Notes: a model not told the origin generated them from the letters alone. A DNA stretch of 64,000 nt from Candidatus Saccharicenans subterraneus (GCA_003426165.1 QUAH01000002.1:62001-126000), one strand, 5' to 3'. Positions 37,201 through 46,735 are shown, counted from the first letter of the stretch. Numbers and translations: made by a program.

Positions 37201-39963
37201 TTGACTAAAAAAGTTCTTGTATCACTGATGATCATCCTGACGCTGACCTCCTTGACCTATTCCCAGTCAAGAGAAACAGGTGCCATCACCGGGACGGTGA
37301 CCGATGAATCGGGTGCGCCGCTGCCCGGGGTAACCGTGACCATTTCAGGTCCCAGTCTTATGGGCACCAGGTCTTCCGTGACCGATGCCAGGGGCGTCTA
37401 CAGGTTCCCGGCCCTGCCGCCCGGAACGTACTCCGTCAAGGCCGAGCTTCAGGGCTTCAACGACGTGGTTAACTCCAATGTCCGTTTAACGACCACAACC
37501 ACTTTGACCGTTGACCTGAGCATGAAGCAGTCCGCCCTGGAGGAATCGGTTACGGTTTTGGGTAAAGCCCCCACCATCGACGTCAGGTCCACAGAAACCG
37601 CCTCGGTGGCCCTGACCAACGAGCTCCTGCGCAACATGCCCTACAGCCAGTTTACGGCCGACATCGTCAACATGGCCCCGGGTGTCAATGACAACGTGGC
37701 CTTCGGCGCTTCCCAGAACACGGGAATTGCCTACACCATGGACGGGGTCAACGTGGCCGACCCGGAAGCCGGCTCAGCCTGGGTCTTCTCCGACCACAAC
37801 ATCGTGGAAGAAGCCAAGATCATGGGCGTCGGGCTTCCGGCTGAATACGGCAACTTTACCGGAGTTATTTTTAACCTAATAACCAAGTCCGGGGGAAACA
37901 ACTTCTCGGGCCACATGGAATTCGATTTCCAGGGGAAAAAGACGGACGGTCCGAAGGGTTTCTGGGGCACGGACAATAACTCGGCCTACATTGGCGACTT
38001 TCCCAACTTGACCACTCCGCTGGCCAAGCTCATGGACGTTAGTGCCCATCTGGGTGGCCCAATCATCAGGGACAAGTTGTGGTTCTACGTCGGCCTGCAG
38101 TACTACCGGAGCAAGGATTATCCGACCGGCTTCCCCGAGGCCGTCGATTACAAGCAGCCCAGGAGCTTCTTCAAGTTAACTTCACAGCTGACCAACCTGA
38201 CCATGACCGCTTCAGTCCAGATCGACACCTATAACGGTATCAATCGCGGGGCCGGAGCCACGGTTTCGCCAGAAGCGACGCTCACGCAGAAATCCCCGGA
38301 GCTGGTCGGCAACTTCAGCCTGACCAAGATCCTCAGCTCCAAGACCTTCCTGGATATCAAGGCTGCATATTTCTGGGGTTACTATTATCTTGACCCTGAA
38401 GTCGGCATGGCTCCCTACATGCATTTTGATTACGCCGATAACTTCCAGCGCTACAGCTCGGGAACTTTTGGTTATTATGACCGGCAACGCTTCCAGGCCA
38501 ATGCCAACCTGAGCCACTTCGTGGACGACTTTTATGGCTCTCACGACTTCAAGTTCGGTGCCGAATTCGAAAGGTCCATGTCCCGCAACCGCTGGGGTTA
38601 TACGGGTGAAGGGGGAGAGCTGGGCGACCATATTCAGTACTACGATTACTACGGTTATCCTTACATAGCCTACCAGTACGAAGGATATGACACCAACACC
38701 CGGTACACCAGGCTGGAAGCTTTCGCCCAGGATTCCTGGCAGGTAACCAAGAGACTGAACATCAATGCCGGCGTCAGGTTCAGCTTTTACTGGGGCCAGG
38801 TAAAAGGAGTTTCGGGGAACGTTTACACCAATTCCAGGATCTCCCCGCGCATCGGCTTCTCCTATGACCTGTTCGGCGACAAGACCACGGTCTTAAAGGC
38901 CCACTACGGGCACTTCTCCGAGGCCATGCTCACTGCCTATCACGACCGGATGAACCCGCCCTCGGTCTACAGCGACTACAACGGCTACTACTACGACTGG
39001 TACGACGATGACGAGGACGGCATCACCGACGAATGGTTACTGTCCTTCTCAATTCCCCATAACCAGTTCTTGATGGACCAGGACATCAAGCACCCCTACA
39101 TGATCCAGTGGACGGTCAGCCTGGAGCGCGAACTGTTCAAGGATTCTTCCTTCAGCATCAGCTACATCAACCGCCAGTGGAAGAATCTTATCGGGCCCAT
39201 AGACCTGAATGCCGATTACGTGGAAAGGACGGTGACCGTTCCCAACTTCGGAACCTATACGGTCTATGAAAGAACTCTGGAAACCCTGGAAAACCCGCAG
39301 TACCTGATCACCAACCTGGATAGAGCTTACGGCGATTACCCCTGGATCCTGGAAAAACCCTTCCGGAAATATCACGGCATCCAGTTCATGTTCAATAAGC
39401 GCTTCTCCAACAGGTGGCAATTGCTGGCCTCCTACACCCTGTCCAAGGCCTGGGGTACCACCGATAACGGTTTCGCCGACGACATCGGATGGGGTGGCGA
39501 CAGGTACGACCCCAACTTCTGGATTAACAGTGAGGGAAACTCCACCTACGACCCGACCCACGTGATCAAGGTCCAGGGCACCTATGTCATCCCCAAGGTC
39601 GAACTGAGTGTTAACGTCTACTACCACGGCGTCACCGGAAATGCCTGGACCACGCGTTATCGGACCTCCCGCTTCACCCAGGGCCGGATCACCTTCTTTG
39701 TAGAACCCCGCGGCTCCAATCACTACCCGATGGACCACCAGATCGACATCAGGCTGGAGAAGATCTTCACCTTCGCCAGCAAGTACCGGCTGGGCCTGAT
39801 GGTTGACGTCTTCAACCTGCTGAATTCCGATACCATAACCTCCTGGGGTACCCGCTGGATGTACGACTGGAACCCGAGCAGTTATCCTTCCACCATGGGT
39901 CACGAACTCTACGGAATCGTCAACGCCAGGCAGGCTCGAGTTGGAATTCGTTTGATCTTCTGA
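37201..39963 (+). CDS. Oar-like TonB-dependent receptor, paralogue 1
   Basis: 920 residues. The signal peptide (LVSLMIILTLTSLTYSQS) is followed by a carboxypeptidase-regulatory-like domain (GTVTDESGAPLPGVTVTISG, GVYRFPALPPGTYSVKAEL), a plug domain (VALTNELLRNMPYSQFTADI, YTMDGVNV) and a beta-barrel ending in Phe (ARVGIRLIF), the outer-membrane assembly signal. An acidic loop YDDDEDGITDEW looks calcium-binding. It is a TTG start with GAGGAG upstream. About nine of ten residues are identical by eye to the gene at 40340. It imports or binds a large substrate at the outer membrane; substrate unknown. Confidence 0.88.
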   Translation: MTKKVLVSLMIILTLTSLTYSQSRETGAITGTVTDESGAPLPGVTVTISGPSLMGTRSSVTDARGVYRFPALPPGTYSVKAELQGFNDVVNSNVRLTTTTTLTVDLSMKQSALEESVTVLGKAPTIDVRSTETASVALTNELLRNMPYSQFTADIVNMAPGVNDNVAFGASQNTGIAYTMDGVNVADPEAGSAWVFSDHNIVEEAKIMGVGLPAEYGNFTGVIFNLITKSGGNNFSGHMEFDFQGKKTDGPKGFWGTDNNSAYIGDFPNLTTPLAKLMDVSAHLGGPIIRDKLWFYVGLQYYRSKDYPTGFPEAVDYKQPRSFFKLTSQLTNLTMTASVQIDTYNGINRGAGATVSPEATLTQKSPELVGNFSLTKILSSKTFLDIKAAYFWGYYYLDPEVGMAPYMHFDYADNFQRYSSGTFGYYDRQRFQANANLSHFVDDFYGSHDFKFGAEFERSMSRNRWGYTGEGGELGDHIQYYDYYGYPYIAYQYEGYDTNTRYTRLEAFAQDSWQVTKRLNINAGVRFSFYWGQVKGVSGNVYTNSRISPRIGFSYDLFGDKTTVLKAHYGHFSEAMLTAYHDRMNPPSVYSDYNGYYYDWYDDDEDGITDEWLLSFSIPHNQFLMDQDIKHPYMIQWTVSLERELFKDSSFSISYINRQWKNLIGPIDLNADYVERTVTVPNFGTYTVYERTLETLENPQYLITNLDRAYGDYPWILEKPFRKYHGIQFMFNKRFSNRWQLLASYTLSKAWGTTDNGFADDIGWGGDRYDPNFWINSEGNSTYDPTHVIKVQGTYVIPKVELSVNVYYHGVTGNAWTTRYRTSRFTQGRITFFVEPRGSNHYPMDHQIDIRLEKIFTFASKYRLGLMVDVFNLLNSDTITSWGTRWMYDWNPSSYPSTMGHELYGIVNARQARVGIRLIF

Positions 39964-39983
39964 TAGTTCAGAGCTCAAGTTCA

Positions 39984-40020
39984 GGGGGCGGCAGAAAAAT
40001 CTGCCGCCCCTTTTTTATTT
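39984..40020 (+). terminator. Rho-independent terminator of receptor 1
   Basis: Stem GGGGCGGCAGA (39985-39995), AAAA loop, TCTGCCGCCCC (40000-40010), then T-run. Stem and upstream flank are nearly identical to the terminator at 43123. Confidence 0.92.
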
Positions 40021-40089
40021 GGCCTAAAAAAATTTGCCTAATTTACTAAGGTCCAGAGGAGCTATCGTCCGCATTTTTGGATTAATGCC

Positions 40090-40105
40090 ATCCAATTATT
40101 TGGAT
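40090..40105. repeat. Inverted repeat ATCCAA-N4-TTGGAT upstream of the sigma-54 promoter
   Basis: Perfect 6-bp arms, 60 bases upstream of the -24 element at 40166. The position suits a binding site for a sigma-54 activator; speculative. Confidence 0.35.
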
Positions 40106-40165
40106 TTAAAAATTTGCTCAATATTATAAACCTATTTAATTCAACGACTTAAAAAATATTTATCG

Positions 40166-40181
40166 TGGCACGAATTTTGCT
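40166..40181 (+). promoter_or_regulatory. Canonical sigma-54 (RpoN) promoter of receptor 2
   Basis: TGGCACG (40166-40172), 4 bases, TTGCT (40177-40181); GG to GC spacing is 12. The expected start near 40192 gives a leader of about 148 bases. Confidence 0.85.
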
Positions 40182-40254
40182 CTCTCCTATAATGAACCGT
40201 TGTAAAGACACCAGGAATGGATTTAGCGATTAGTTTGCTTACCTTGCTTGAAGG

Positions 40255-40298
40255 AAGGAGGTGAGAATAAAAAGGAAAGAACCTTGTTTCTGGTTCTT
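40255..40298 (+). promoter_or_regulatory. Leader with unused strong Shine-Dalgarno and hairpin
   Basis: AAGGAGGTGA (40255-40264) is a 10-base match to the complement of the 16S rRNA 3' end, but no ATG/GTG/TTG lies at a usable distance. A perfect hairpin AAGAACC/GGTTCTT (40277-40283 with 40292-40298) follows. A 28-codon open frame from the GTG inside the Shine-Dalgarno (40261-40347) overlaps the receptor start. Confidence 0.5.
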
Positions 40299-40339
40299 CG
40301 GCCCAAGGAGTAGATTATTGATGGAAAGGAGGAGAGAGA

Positions 40340-43102
40340 TTGATTAAAAAAGTTTTTGTTCCACTGTTGATCGTTTTGTTGCTGACTCCTCTGGCCTTTT
40401 CCCAGTCACGTGAAACAGGAGCCATCACCGGGACGGTGACCGACGAATCGGGCACGCCGCTACCCGGGGTGACCGTGACCATTTCCGGTCCCGGTCTTAT
40501 GGGCACCAGGTCTTCCGTGACCGATGCCAGGGGCGTCTACAGGTTCCCGGCCCTGCCGCCCGGAACCTACACCATTAAAGCCGAGCTCCAGGGCTTCAGC
40601 GACGTGGTTAACTCCAACGTCCGCCTGACCACGACCACCACTTTAACCATCGACCTGACCATGAAGCAGTCCGCGCTGGAAGAGCAGGTTACGGTTGTGG
40701 CCAAGTCACCCACGGTTGACGTTAAATCGACCGAAACCGCCTCGGTGGCCCTGACCAACGAGCTCCTGCGCAACATGCCCTACAGCCAGTTCACGGCCGA
40801 CATCGTCAACATGGCCCCGGGCGTCACCAACAACGTGGCCTTCGGCGCTTCCCAGAACACGGGTATCGCCTACACCATGGACGGTGTCAACGTGGCCGAC
40901 CCGGAAGCCGGTTCAGCCTGGGTCTTCTCCGACCACAACATCGTGGAAGAAGCCAAGATCATGGGCGTCGGGCTTCCGGCTGAATACGGCAACTTTACCG
41001 GTGTTATTTTCAACCTGATCACCAAGTCGGGTGGAAATAACTTCTCGGGCCACATGGAATTCGATTTCCAGGGTAAAAAGACCGACGGTCCGAAAGGTTT
41101 CTGGGGCACCGACAACAATGCTGCCTACATCAATGACTTTCCCGAGTTGTCCACCCCCCTGCTGAAGCTCATGGACGTCAACGCCCACCTGGGCGGACCC
41201 ATCATCAGGGACAAGCTGTGGTTCTACGTCGGCCTCCAGTATTACCGGACCTGGCGCTATCCCACCGGCTTCCCCGAGGCCGTCGATTACAAGCAGCCCA
41301 GGAGCTTCTTCAAGCTGAGCTCCCAGTTGCCCAACCTGTCCATGACCGGTTCAGTCCAGATAGATACGTATGATGGTATAAACCGCGGAGCCGGAGCTAC
41401 GGTTTCTCCGGAAGCCACCGTTACCCAGAAATCACCCGAAGTGGTGGCCAACTTCAGCCTGACCAAGATTTTCAGCTCCAAGACCTTCCTGGATATCAAG
41501 GCCGCCTATTTCTGGGGCTATTACTACCTGGACCCTGAAGTCGGCATGGCTCCCTATATGCATTTTGACTATGGCGACAACTTCCAGCGCTACAGCTCCG
41601 GGTATTTCTATTATGCCGACAGGCAACGGTTCCAGGCCAATGCCAACCTGAGCCATTACGTCGAAGATTTTTATGGCTCTCACGACTTCAAGTTCGGCGC
41701 CGAATTTGAAAGATCAATGGCCCGCAGCCGATACGGCTTCACCGGCGAGGGCGGAGAGCTTGGCGACCACGTACAGTACTATGACTATTACGGTTATCCC
41801 TACATAGCTTACCAGTACAATGGGTACGATATTAACACCCGTTACACCAGGCTGGAAGCCTTCGCCCAGGATTCCTGGCAGGTAACCAAGAGGCTGAACA
41901 TCAACGCCGGTGTCAGGTTCAGCTTTTACTGGGGCCAGGTTAAAGGCGTATCCGGGAATGTCTATACCAATACCAGGATTGCACCCCGCATCGGCTTCAC
42001 CTATGACCTGTTCGGCGACAAGACCACGGTCTTAAAGGCCCACTACGGGCACTTCTCCGAGGCCATGCTGACCGCCTATCACGACCGGATGAACCCGCCT
42101 TCCGCCTACAGCAGCTACAACGGTTATTACTATGACTACGCTGATGACGACGAAGACGGCATCACCGACGAATGGCTGCTCTGGTATTCGATTCCCCATG
42201 ACCAGTACCTGATGGACCCGGATATCAAGCACCCCTACATGATCCAGTGGACGGTCAGCCTGGAGCGCGAACTGTTCAAGGATTCTTCCTTCAGCATCAG
42301 CTATATCAACCGCCAGTGGAAGAATCTAATCGGACCCATAGACCTGAATGCCGATTACGTTCCAAGAACGGTCACCGTTCCCAACTTCGGAACCTATACG
42401 GTCTATGAAAGAACACCGGAAACCCTGGAAACCCCGCAGTACTACATCACCAACCTAGACCGGGTCTACGGCGACTACCCCTGGATCCTGGAAAAGCCAT
42501 TCCGGAAATATCACGGCATCCAGTTCATGTTCAATAAGCGCTTCTCCAACCGGTGGCAGTTATGGGCTTCCTACACCCTGTCCAAGGCCTGGGGCACCAC
42601 CGATAACGGTTTTGCCGATGACATCGGCTATGGCGGCAACGTCTACGACCCGAACTTCTGGATAAACAGCAACGGTAATTCCACCTACGACCCGACCCAC
42701 ATGATCAAGGTCCAGGGCACCTATGTCATCCCCAAGATCGAACTGAGCGTTAACGTCTACTACCACGGCATCACCGGAAACGCCTGGACCACCAGGTACA
42801 GGACCTCACGCTTTACCCAGGGCCGGATCACCTTCTTTGTCGAACCTCGCGGCTCCAACCACTACCCGATGGACCACCAGATTGACATCAGGCTGGAAAA
42901 GATCTTCACCTTCGCCAGTAAGTACCGGCTGGGCCTGATGGTTGACGTCTTCAACCTGCTGAATAGTGACACAATCACCTCCTGGGGAACCCGCTGGATG
43001 TATGACTGGATTCCGACCAGCTATCCTTCCACCATGGGTCATCAACTCTACGGAATCGTCAATGCCAGGCAGGCCAGGGTTGGAGTCCGGTTGATCTTCT
43101 AA
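40340..43102 (+). CDS. Oar-like TonB-dependent receptor, paralogue 2
   Basis: 920 residues, the same domain order as paralogue 1: signal peptide (LIVLLLTPLAFSQS), regulatory-like domain, plug (YTMDGVNVADPEAG identical) and barrel ending GVRLIF. Differences from paralogue 1 are concentrated in the signal peptide, the segment after the plug entry (NNAAYINDFPELSTPLLKLM) and the loop around the acidic motif. It also starts with TTG, behind GGAGGAG. It has its own sigma-54 promoter and a copy of the same terminator, so it is a tandem duplication that kept the 3' end but not the promoter. Confidence 0.88.
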   Translation: MIKKVFVPLLIVLLLTPLAFSQSRETGAITGTVTDESGTPLPGVTVTISGPGLMGTRSSVTDARGVYRFPALPPGTYTIKAELQGFSDVVNSNVRLTTTTTLTIDLTMKQSALEEQVTVVAKSPTVDVKSTETASVALTNELLRNMPYSQFTADIVNMAPGVTNNVAFGASQNTGIAYTMDGVNVADPEAGSAWVFSDHNIVEEAKIMGVGLPAEYGNFTGVIFNLITKSGGNNFSGHMEFDFQGKKTDGPKGFWGTDNNAAYINDFPELSTPLLKLMDVNAHLGGPIIRDKLWFYVGLQYYRTWRYPTGFPEAVDYKQPRSFFKLSSQLPNLSMTGSVQIDTYDGINRGAGATVSPEATVTQKSPEVVANFSLTKIFSSKTFLDIKAAYFWGYYYLDPEVGMAPYMHFDYGDNFQRYSSGYFYYADRQRFQANANLSHYVEDFYGSHDFKFGAEFERSMARSRYGFTGEGGELGDHVQYYDYYGYPYIAYQYNGYDINTRYTRLEAFAQDSWQVTKRLNINAGVRFSFYWGQVKGVSGNVYTNTRIAPRIGFTYDLFGDKTTVLKAHYGHFSEAMLTAYHDRMNPPSAYSSYNGYYYDYADDDEDGITDEWLLWYSIPHDQYLMDPDIKHPYMIQWTVSLERELFKDSSFSISYINRQWKNLIGPIDLNADYVPRTVTVPNFGTYTVYERTPETLETPQYYITNLDRVYGDYPWILEKPFRKYHGIQFMFNKRFSNRWQLWASYTLSKAWGTTDNGFADDIGYGGNVYDPNFWINSNGNSTYDPTHMIKVQGTYVIPKIELSVNVYYHGITGNAWTTRYRTSRFTQGRITFFVEPRGSNHYPMDHQIDIRLEKIFTFASKYRLGLMVDVFNLLNSDTITSWGTRWMYDWIPTSYPSTMGHQLYGIVNARQARVGVRLIF

Positions 43103-43122
43103 TAGTTCAGAGCTCAAGTTCA

Positions 43123-43158
43123 GGGGGCGGCAGAGCTATCTGCCGCCCCTTTTTTATT
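43123..43158 (+). terminator. Rho-independent terminator of receptor 2
   Basis: Stem GGGGCGGCAGA (43124-43134), loop GCTA, TCTGCCGCCCC (43139-43149), T-run. Confidence 0.92.
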
Positions 43159-43436
43159 TAGTCAAGCTCGATTCCGGTTGACTCCGGCCAGATCGCAGGC
43201 CGGGGGCCAGAGCCAGTGTTCACTCCCCATTTCGCCGTGCAAAAGAATTGTTGGCTCGGGCCCAGCCCCCGGGTCTTAGTCGTCCAATTCCTGCCATCAG
43301 AGAATTGATTGCTTTAACGTTCAGGTCATATCCTATCTCAACAATACCGGTCAAATCTTACGCATAATAGATGATTCATGGCTCCCACATATACCCGCAA
43401 CCTGAACTGACCGCTCCTGCCTGCCCATCCTTTATA

Positions 43437-43445
43437 TGATATAAT
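43437..43445 (+). promoter_or_regulatory. Extended -10 promoter, leaderless start
   Basis: TGATATAAT, a TGn-extended -10 box, ends 7 bases before the ATG at 43453, so the first transcribed base should be at or next to the A of the start codon. The -35 region is poor, as usual for extended -10 promoters. Confidence 0.65.
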
Positions 43446-43452
43446 CAGGGTG

Positions 43453-45756
43453 ATGAAAAAAGGTGCCTTAATTTTACTGGTCCTGGTGCTGGTGGCGGCC
43501 GTTGCCTTCTTTATATTCAGGCCCGGTGATTCCGGGGTAAAACAGCTTCGGGGCCAGAAGAATTTTAATGTTATCCTGATCACCGTTGATACCCTGCGGG
43601 CTGACCGCCTGGGCTGCTACGGTTTCGTTCCCGACGTAACGCCAGCCATGAATAAAATGGCCGCGGCCGGGGTCCGCTTTGAGAACTGCATCGCCCAGAC
43701 CCCTCTTACCCTTCCTTCCCATGCCACCATTCTGACCGGGACCCTGCCCATTCACCACGGAGTCCGGGACAACGGCGGTTTTGTTGTGCCGCCGCAACTG
43801 GAGACCATGGCCGAAGCTTTCAAATCAGCCGGGTACCAGACGGCAGCCTTTGTTTCCGCCTACGTTCTTGATTCCAAGTGGGGTCTGAACCAGGGTTTTG
43901 ACTATTATTTCGACCGCTTCGACCTCGGTCGTTTTGAAAAGATCTCGCTGGGTGAAGTCCAGCGCCGGGCCGAAGAAACTATTGACGAAGCCCTGGCCTG
44001 GCTGGAAAAGAATAAATCGGGGAAGTTTTTCGCCTGGATCCACCTCTACGACCCGCATACGCCTTACGAGCCCCCCGAACCCTTCAAGTCCCGATTCCCC
44101 GACCGCCCCTACCTTGGAGAAATCGCCTATACCGACAGCCAGCTCTCCCGCTTCTGGAGCTACCTGGAAAAAGAAAAGCTATTCGATAACCTGTTCCTGG
44201 TGCTGGCTTCTGACCATGGCGAGAGCCTGGGAGAACATGGAGAGACCACCCACGGCTTCTTTGTTTACCAGGAAGCCGTCCACGTTCCGTTGATCTTCGT
44301 TACTCCATTTGAGAAATTCAAGGGCAGGACGTATTCCGGGGTAGTCACCCTGGCCGATATCATGCCCACCCTCCTGGAAATGACCGGCCTGACCATTCCG
44401 CCAGAAGTTCAGGGTAAAAGCCTGATCCGATATTTCAGGGGAAGCCAGAAGCCGGAAGACAGGCTGGCTTACTCCGAGACCTACTATCCCCGCTATCACT
44501 ACGGCTGGTCCGAACTGCGCAGCTTCCAGAATAACCGCTATAAATTAATCATCGCACCCGTGCCCGAGCTCTACGACCTGAAGTCAGACCCGGACGAGCA
44601 GAAGAACCTGGTTTACGTTGAAAAGAAAGTTTTCGAAGAGCTGACCCGCCTGGCCGAAGACTTCGAGAAAACGGCCGGAGAGAAGGCCATCGAAGCCGAC
44701 TTTGCCTCCGTCGATGAAGAAACCAGGGAAAAGCTGGCTGCCCTGGGTTACCTCGGTTCGTTTGTCGACCCAACCAGGCTGGCCGGAAAGAAGCTGGCCG
44801 ACCCCAAGGATAAAATTAACATCTTCAACGAAATCTCCCGGGCCAGGGAAACCGGGATGGCCGGTAATTTTGACGAGGCCATCGCCGCCCTGAGAAAAAT
44901 CCTGGAAGAAGACCCGACCATCAGCGACGGCTTCTTTGCCCTGGGCAACGTTTACTTCAAGGCCAGAAGGTTCCAGGAAGCGGTCGAAGCTTTCACCCGG
45001 GCCCTGGAACTCAAGCCCGACGATTCCTTCGCCGTGATTAACGTGGCCAACTGCTATGCCGCCCTGAACAAGCTGGAGCTGGCCGAGCAGTTCATCCAGG
45101 AGCAGGTAAAGAGGGGATTTGACGACCCGCAGTTCTACCACGTGCTGGGCACGCTTTACGCCCTAAGAAACAATTACGACAAGGCCCTTCCCTATTTTGA
45201 AGAGTGCCTGAGGAAAAATCCCCGCTCGGCTTCGGCCCATAACGCCATCGCCGCCATCTGCCTCAACCGGGACAACCTGGCCTGCGCCGAGGAGCACCTG
45301 CGGGCCGCCCGGGAACTCAACCCGACCCTGCTGAACCTGCGCTACAACCTGGCCCAGCTCTACGAAAAGCAGAACCGGCTCCAGGAAGCCATGGAACTTT
45401 ACCAGCAAGAAATTGCCGATTCTCCCAGCCACTACAAGGCCCTGTTCAACCTGGCCCGCCTCTACCGCCTGCAGCACCGGGAACAGGAAGAACTGGAAAC
45501 CCTGCAGCGGGCCCTTCAGGCCAACCCGGATTTTCCCCTGACCTATTTTTACATTGCCCGGGTCTACCTGAGGCGCGGCGAACGTTTCCAGGAAGCGGTG
45601 GACCTGGTCAAGAAGGGCCTGGAACTCAAACCCGATAAAGAAAACCTGCCGCTGGGCTATTTTCTCCTGGCCGACCTCTACAACCGGCTGGGTGACTACG
45701 CCACCTCGGAGCAATACGCCAGCAAGGGCCGGCAACTGGTCAATTCTTCACGCTGA
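43453..45756 (+). CDS. Membrane-anchored sulfatase-fold protein with C-terminal TPR repeats
   Basis: 767 residues. An N-terminal membrane helix (residues about 5-22) leads to a periplasmic alkaline-phosphatase/sulfatase fold: VILITVDTLRADRLGCYG with metal-binding D46, and ASDHGESLGEHGETTHG. At the formylglycine position (CxPSR in sulfatases) the sequence is T86-L-P-S-H90, so no Cys or Ser can be converted. A Thr nucleophile, as in phosphoethanolamine transferases, is more likely. From about residue 460 to the end there are about eight TPR units. It is a leaderless start. Substrate unknown. Confidence 0.85.
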   Translation: MKKGALILLVLVLVAAVAFFIFRPGDSGVKQLRGQKNFNVILITVDTLRADRLGCYGFVPDVTPAMNKMAAAGVRFENCIAQTPLTLPSHATILTGTLPIHHGVRDNGGFVVPPQLETMAEAFKSAGYQTAAFVSAYVLDSKWGLNQGFDYYFDRFDLGRFEKISLGEVQRRAEETIDEALAWLEKNKSGKFFAWIHLYDPHTPYEPPEPFKSRFPDRPYLGEIAYTDSQLSRFWSYLEKEKLFDNLFLVLASDHGESLGEHGETTHGFFVYQEAVHVPLIFVTPFEKFKGRTYSGVVTLADIMPTLLEMTGLTIPPEVQGKSLIRYFRGSQKPEDRLAYSETYYPRYHYGWSELRSFQNNRYKLIIAPVPELYDLKSDPDEQKNLVYVEKKVFEELTRLAEDFEKTAGEKAIEADFASVDEETREKLAALGYLGSFVDPTRLAGKKLADPKDKINIFNEISRARETGMAGNFDEAIAALRKILEEDPTISDGFFALGNVYFKARRFQEAVEAFTRALELKPDDSFAVINVANCYAALNKLELAEQFIQEQVKRGFDDPQFYHVLGTLYALRNNYDKALPYFEECLRKNPRSASAHNAIAAICLNRDNLACAEEHLRAARELNPTLLNLRYNLAQLYEKQNRLQEAMELYQQEIADSPSHYKALFNLARLYRLQHREQEELETLQRALQANPDFPLTYFYIARVYLRRGERFQEAVDLVKKGLELKPDKENLPLGYFLLADLYNRLGDYATSEQYASKGRQLVNSSR

Positions 45757-45792
45757 CCGACAGGCCGGCTGGCCTGCCGCTTCGAACCTGTT

Positions 45793-46722
45793 TCAAAAAT
45801 CAAACTTGAGTTTCTTCTCCGATTTCTTGTTCTCGGTCTTGTTCTCCACCGTAACCTTCAGGGTAAACGGCCCCCGGCCGCTGACCCCGACCTGAAACTC
45901 CAGGTCGTAGGTCTTATCAAACCTGTCCTTCAGTTCCTGCGGGGTCACCGCAATTTCAACCGTCCGGCTATCTCCGCCAGCTTTCTTTCCCTCGGCATCC
46001 TCTATTTCCAGGCTCACCTCAAAAACGGTTTCCAGCCGGTCCTGCTGGGCCTTAAACCAGATCTGGTTATAGGGCAGGCTGACCACAATTAAAGCTTTCC
46101 CCTCGCCGGTCTTGTCCATCCGGACTTCAAAATCCATGGCCCGGCTGCCCTGGAACATCCGGCCGCCGGGCTGGTTCCAGCTGACCTGGACCTGGGTGAT
46201 CTCGGCAATCTGCCGGGCGCTGGCCGGGTCCAGCTGGTAATTGCCGTTCCAGAACCGATCGATAAAATAAATCTGGTAGAAACCGTAATGCCAGATTTCC
46301 ACCGGAAAACCGTAAAAACTCTGCCCCCGGGGATAGGTCTCCCGGTGGTCGGGCGGCCCGAGGGTAATCCAGATCCGGCCCCGGTCGCTCAGCCAGCCCT
46401 GTTTTCCGCCCTCACCGAACAGCTTGTTGGCCTGCTCGATGCGGAGAAAGTATTCTTCCTTGAACTCGTTGATAGCCGTTTCGGGAAGCGGGTCCCGGCG
46501 TTTCCAGAACTCTTCCATGAAGCTTTTTCGCTCGGTCGGGGGCAATTTCAGGAATATCTTTCTTTCCTCGGAGGTAATGGTGTACCTGACCGTCGACAGG
46601 AATTCTCTCTCCTCGGGTTTAAGCGATTTTTCCAGCCGGCTACTGCTGCAGTTGTTGAAAATCGCCAGAATTGCCATTAATAAAAAAGAAACCCACCAGC
46701 CTTTTGTCTTGGTTTTAAACAT
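45793..46722 (-). CDS. GWxTD-domain lipoprotein
   Basis: 309 residues. The lipoprotein signal FLLMAILAIFNNCSSS puts the lipidated Cys near residue 24. The GWxTD domain shows FMEEFWKRRDPLPETAINEF, QGWLSDRGRIWITLGPPDHR and a C-terminal beta domain (YDLEFQVGVSGRGPFTLKV). Upstream in-frame ATG codons at 46737 and 46773 exist, but the TATAAT box covers 46741-46736, so only ATG 46722 is downstream of the expected transcript start. It converges with the sulfatase-fold gene. Confidence 0.82.
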   Translation of the reverse strand: MFKTKTKGWWVSFLLMAILAIFNNCSSSRLEKSLKPEEREFLSTVRYTITSEERKIFLKLPPTERKSFMEEFWKRRDPLPETAINEFKEEYFLRIEQANKLFGEGGKQGWLSDRGRIWITLGPPDHRETYPRGQSFYGFPVEIWHYGFYQIYFIDRFWNGNYQLDPASARQIAEITQVQVSWNQPGGRMFQGSRAMDFEVRMDKTGEGKALIVVSLPYNQIWFKAQQDRLETVFEVSLEIEDAEGKKAGGDSRTVEIAVTPQELKDRFDKTYDLEFQVGVSGRGPFTLKVTVENKTENKKSEKKLKFDF

Positions 46723-46735
46723 GGTAGTTAAGTTC

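Larger units (their letters stand above)
43103..43452. other. Intergenic region, 350 bp
   Basis: It holds the receptor 2 terminator at the left and an extended -10 promoter at the right. Nothing else seen. Confidence 0.5.
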
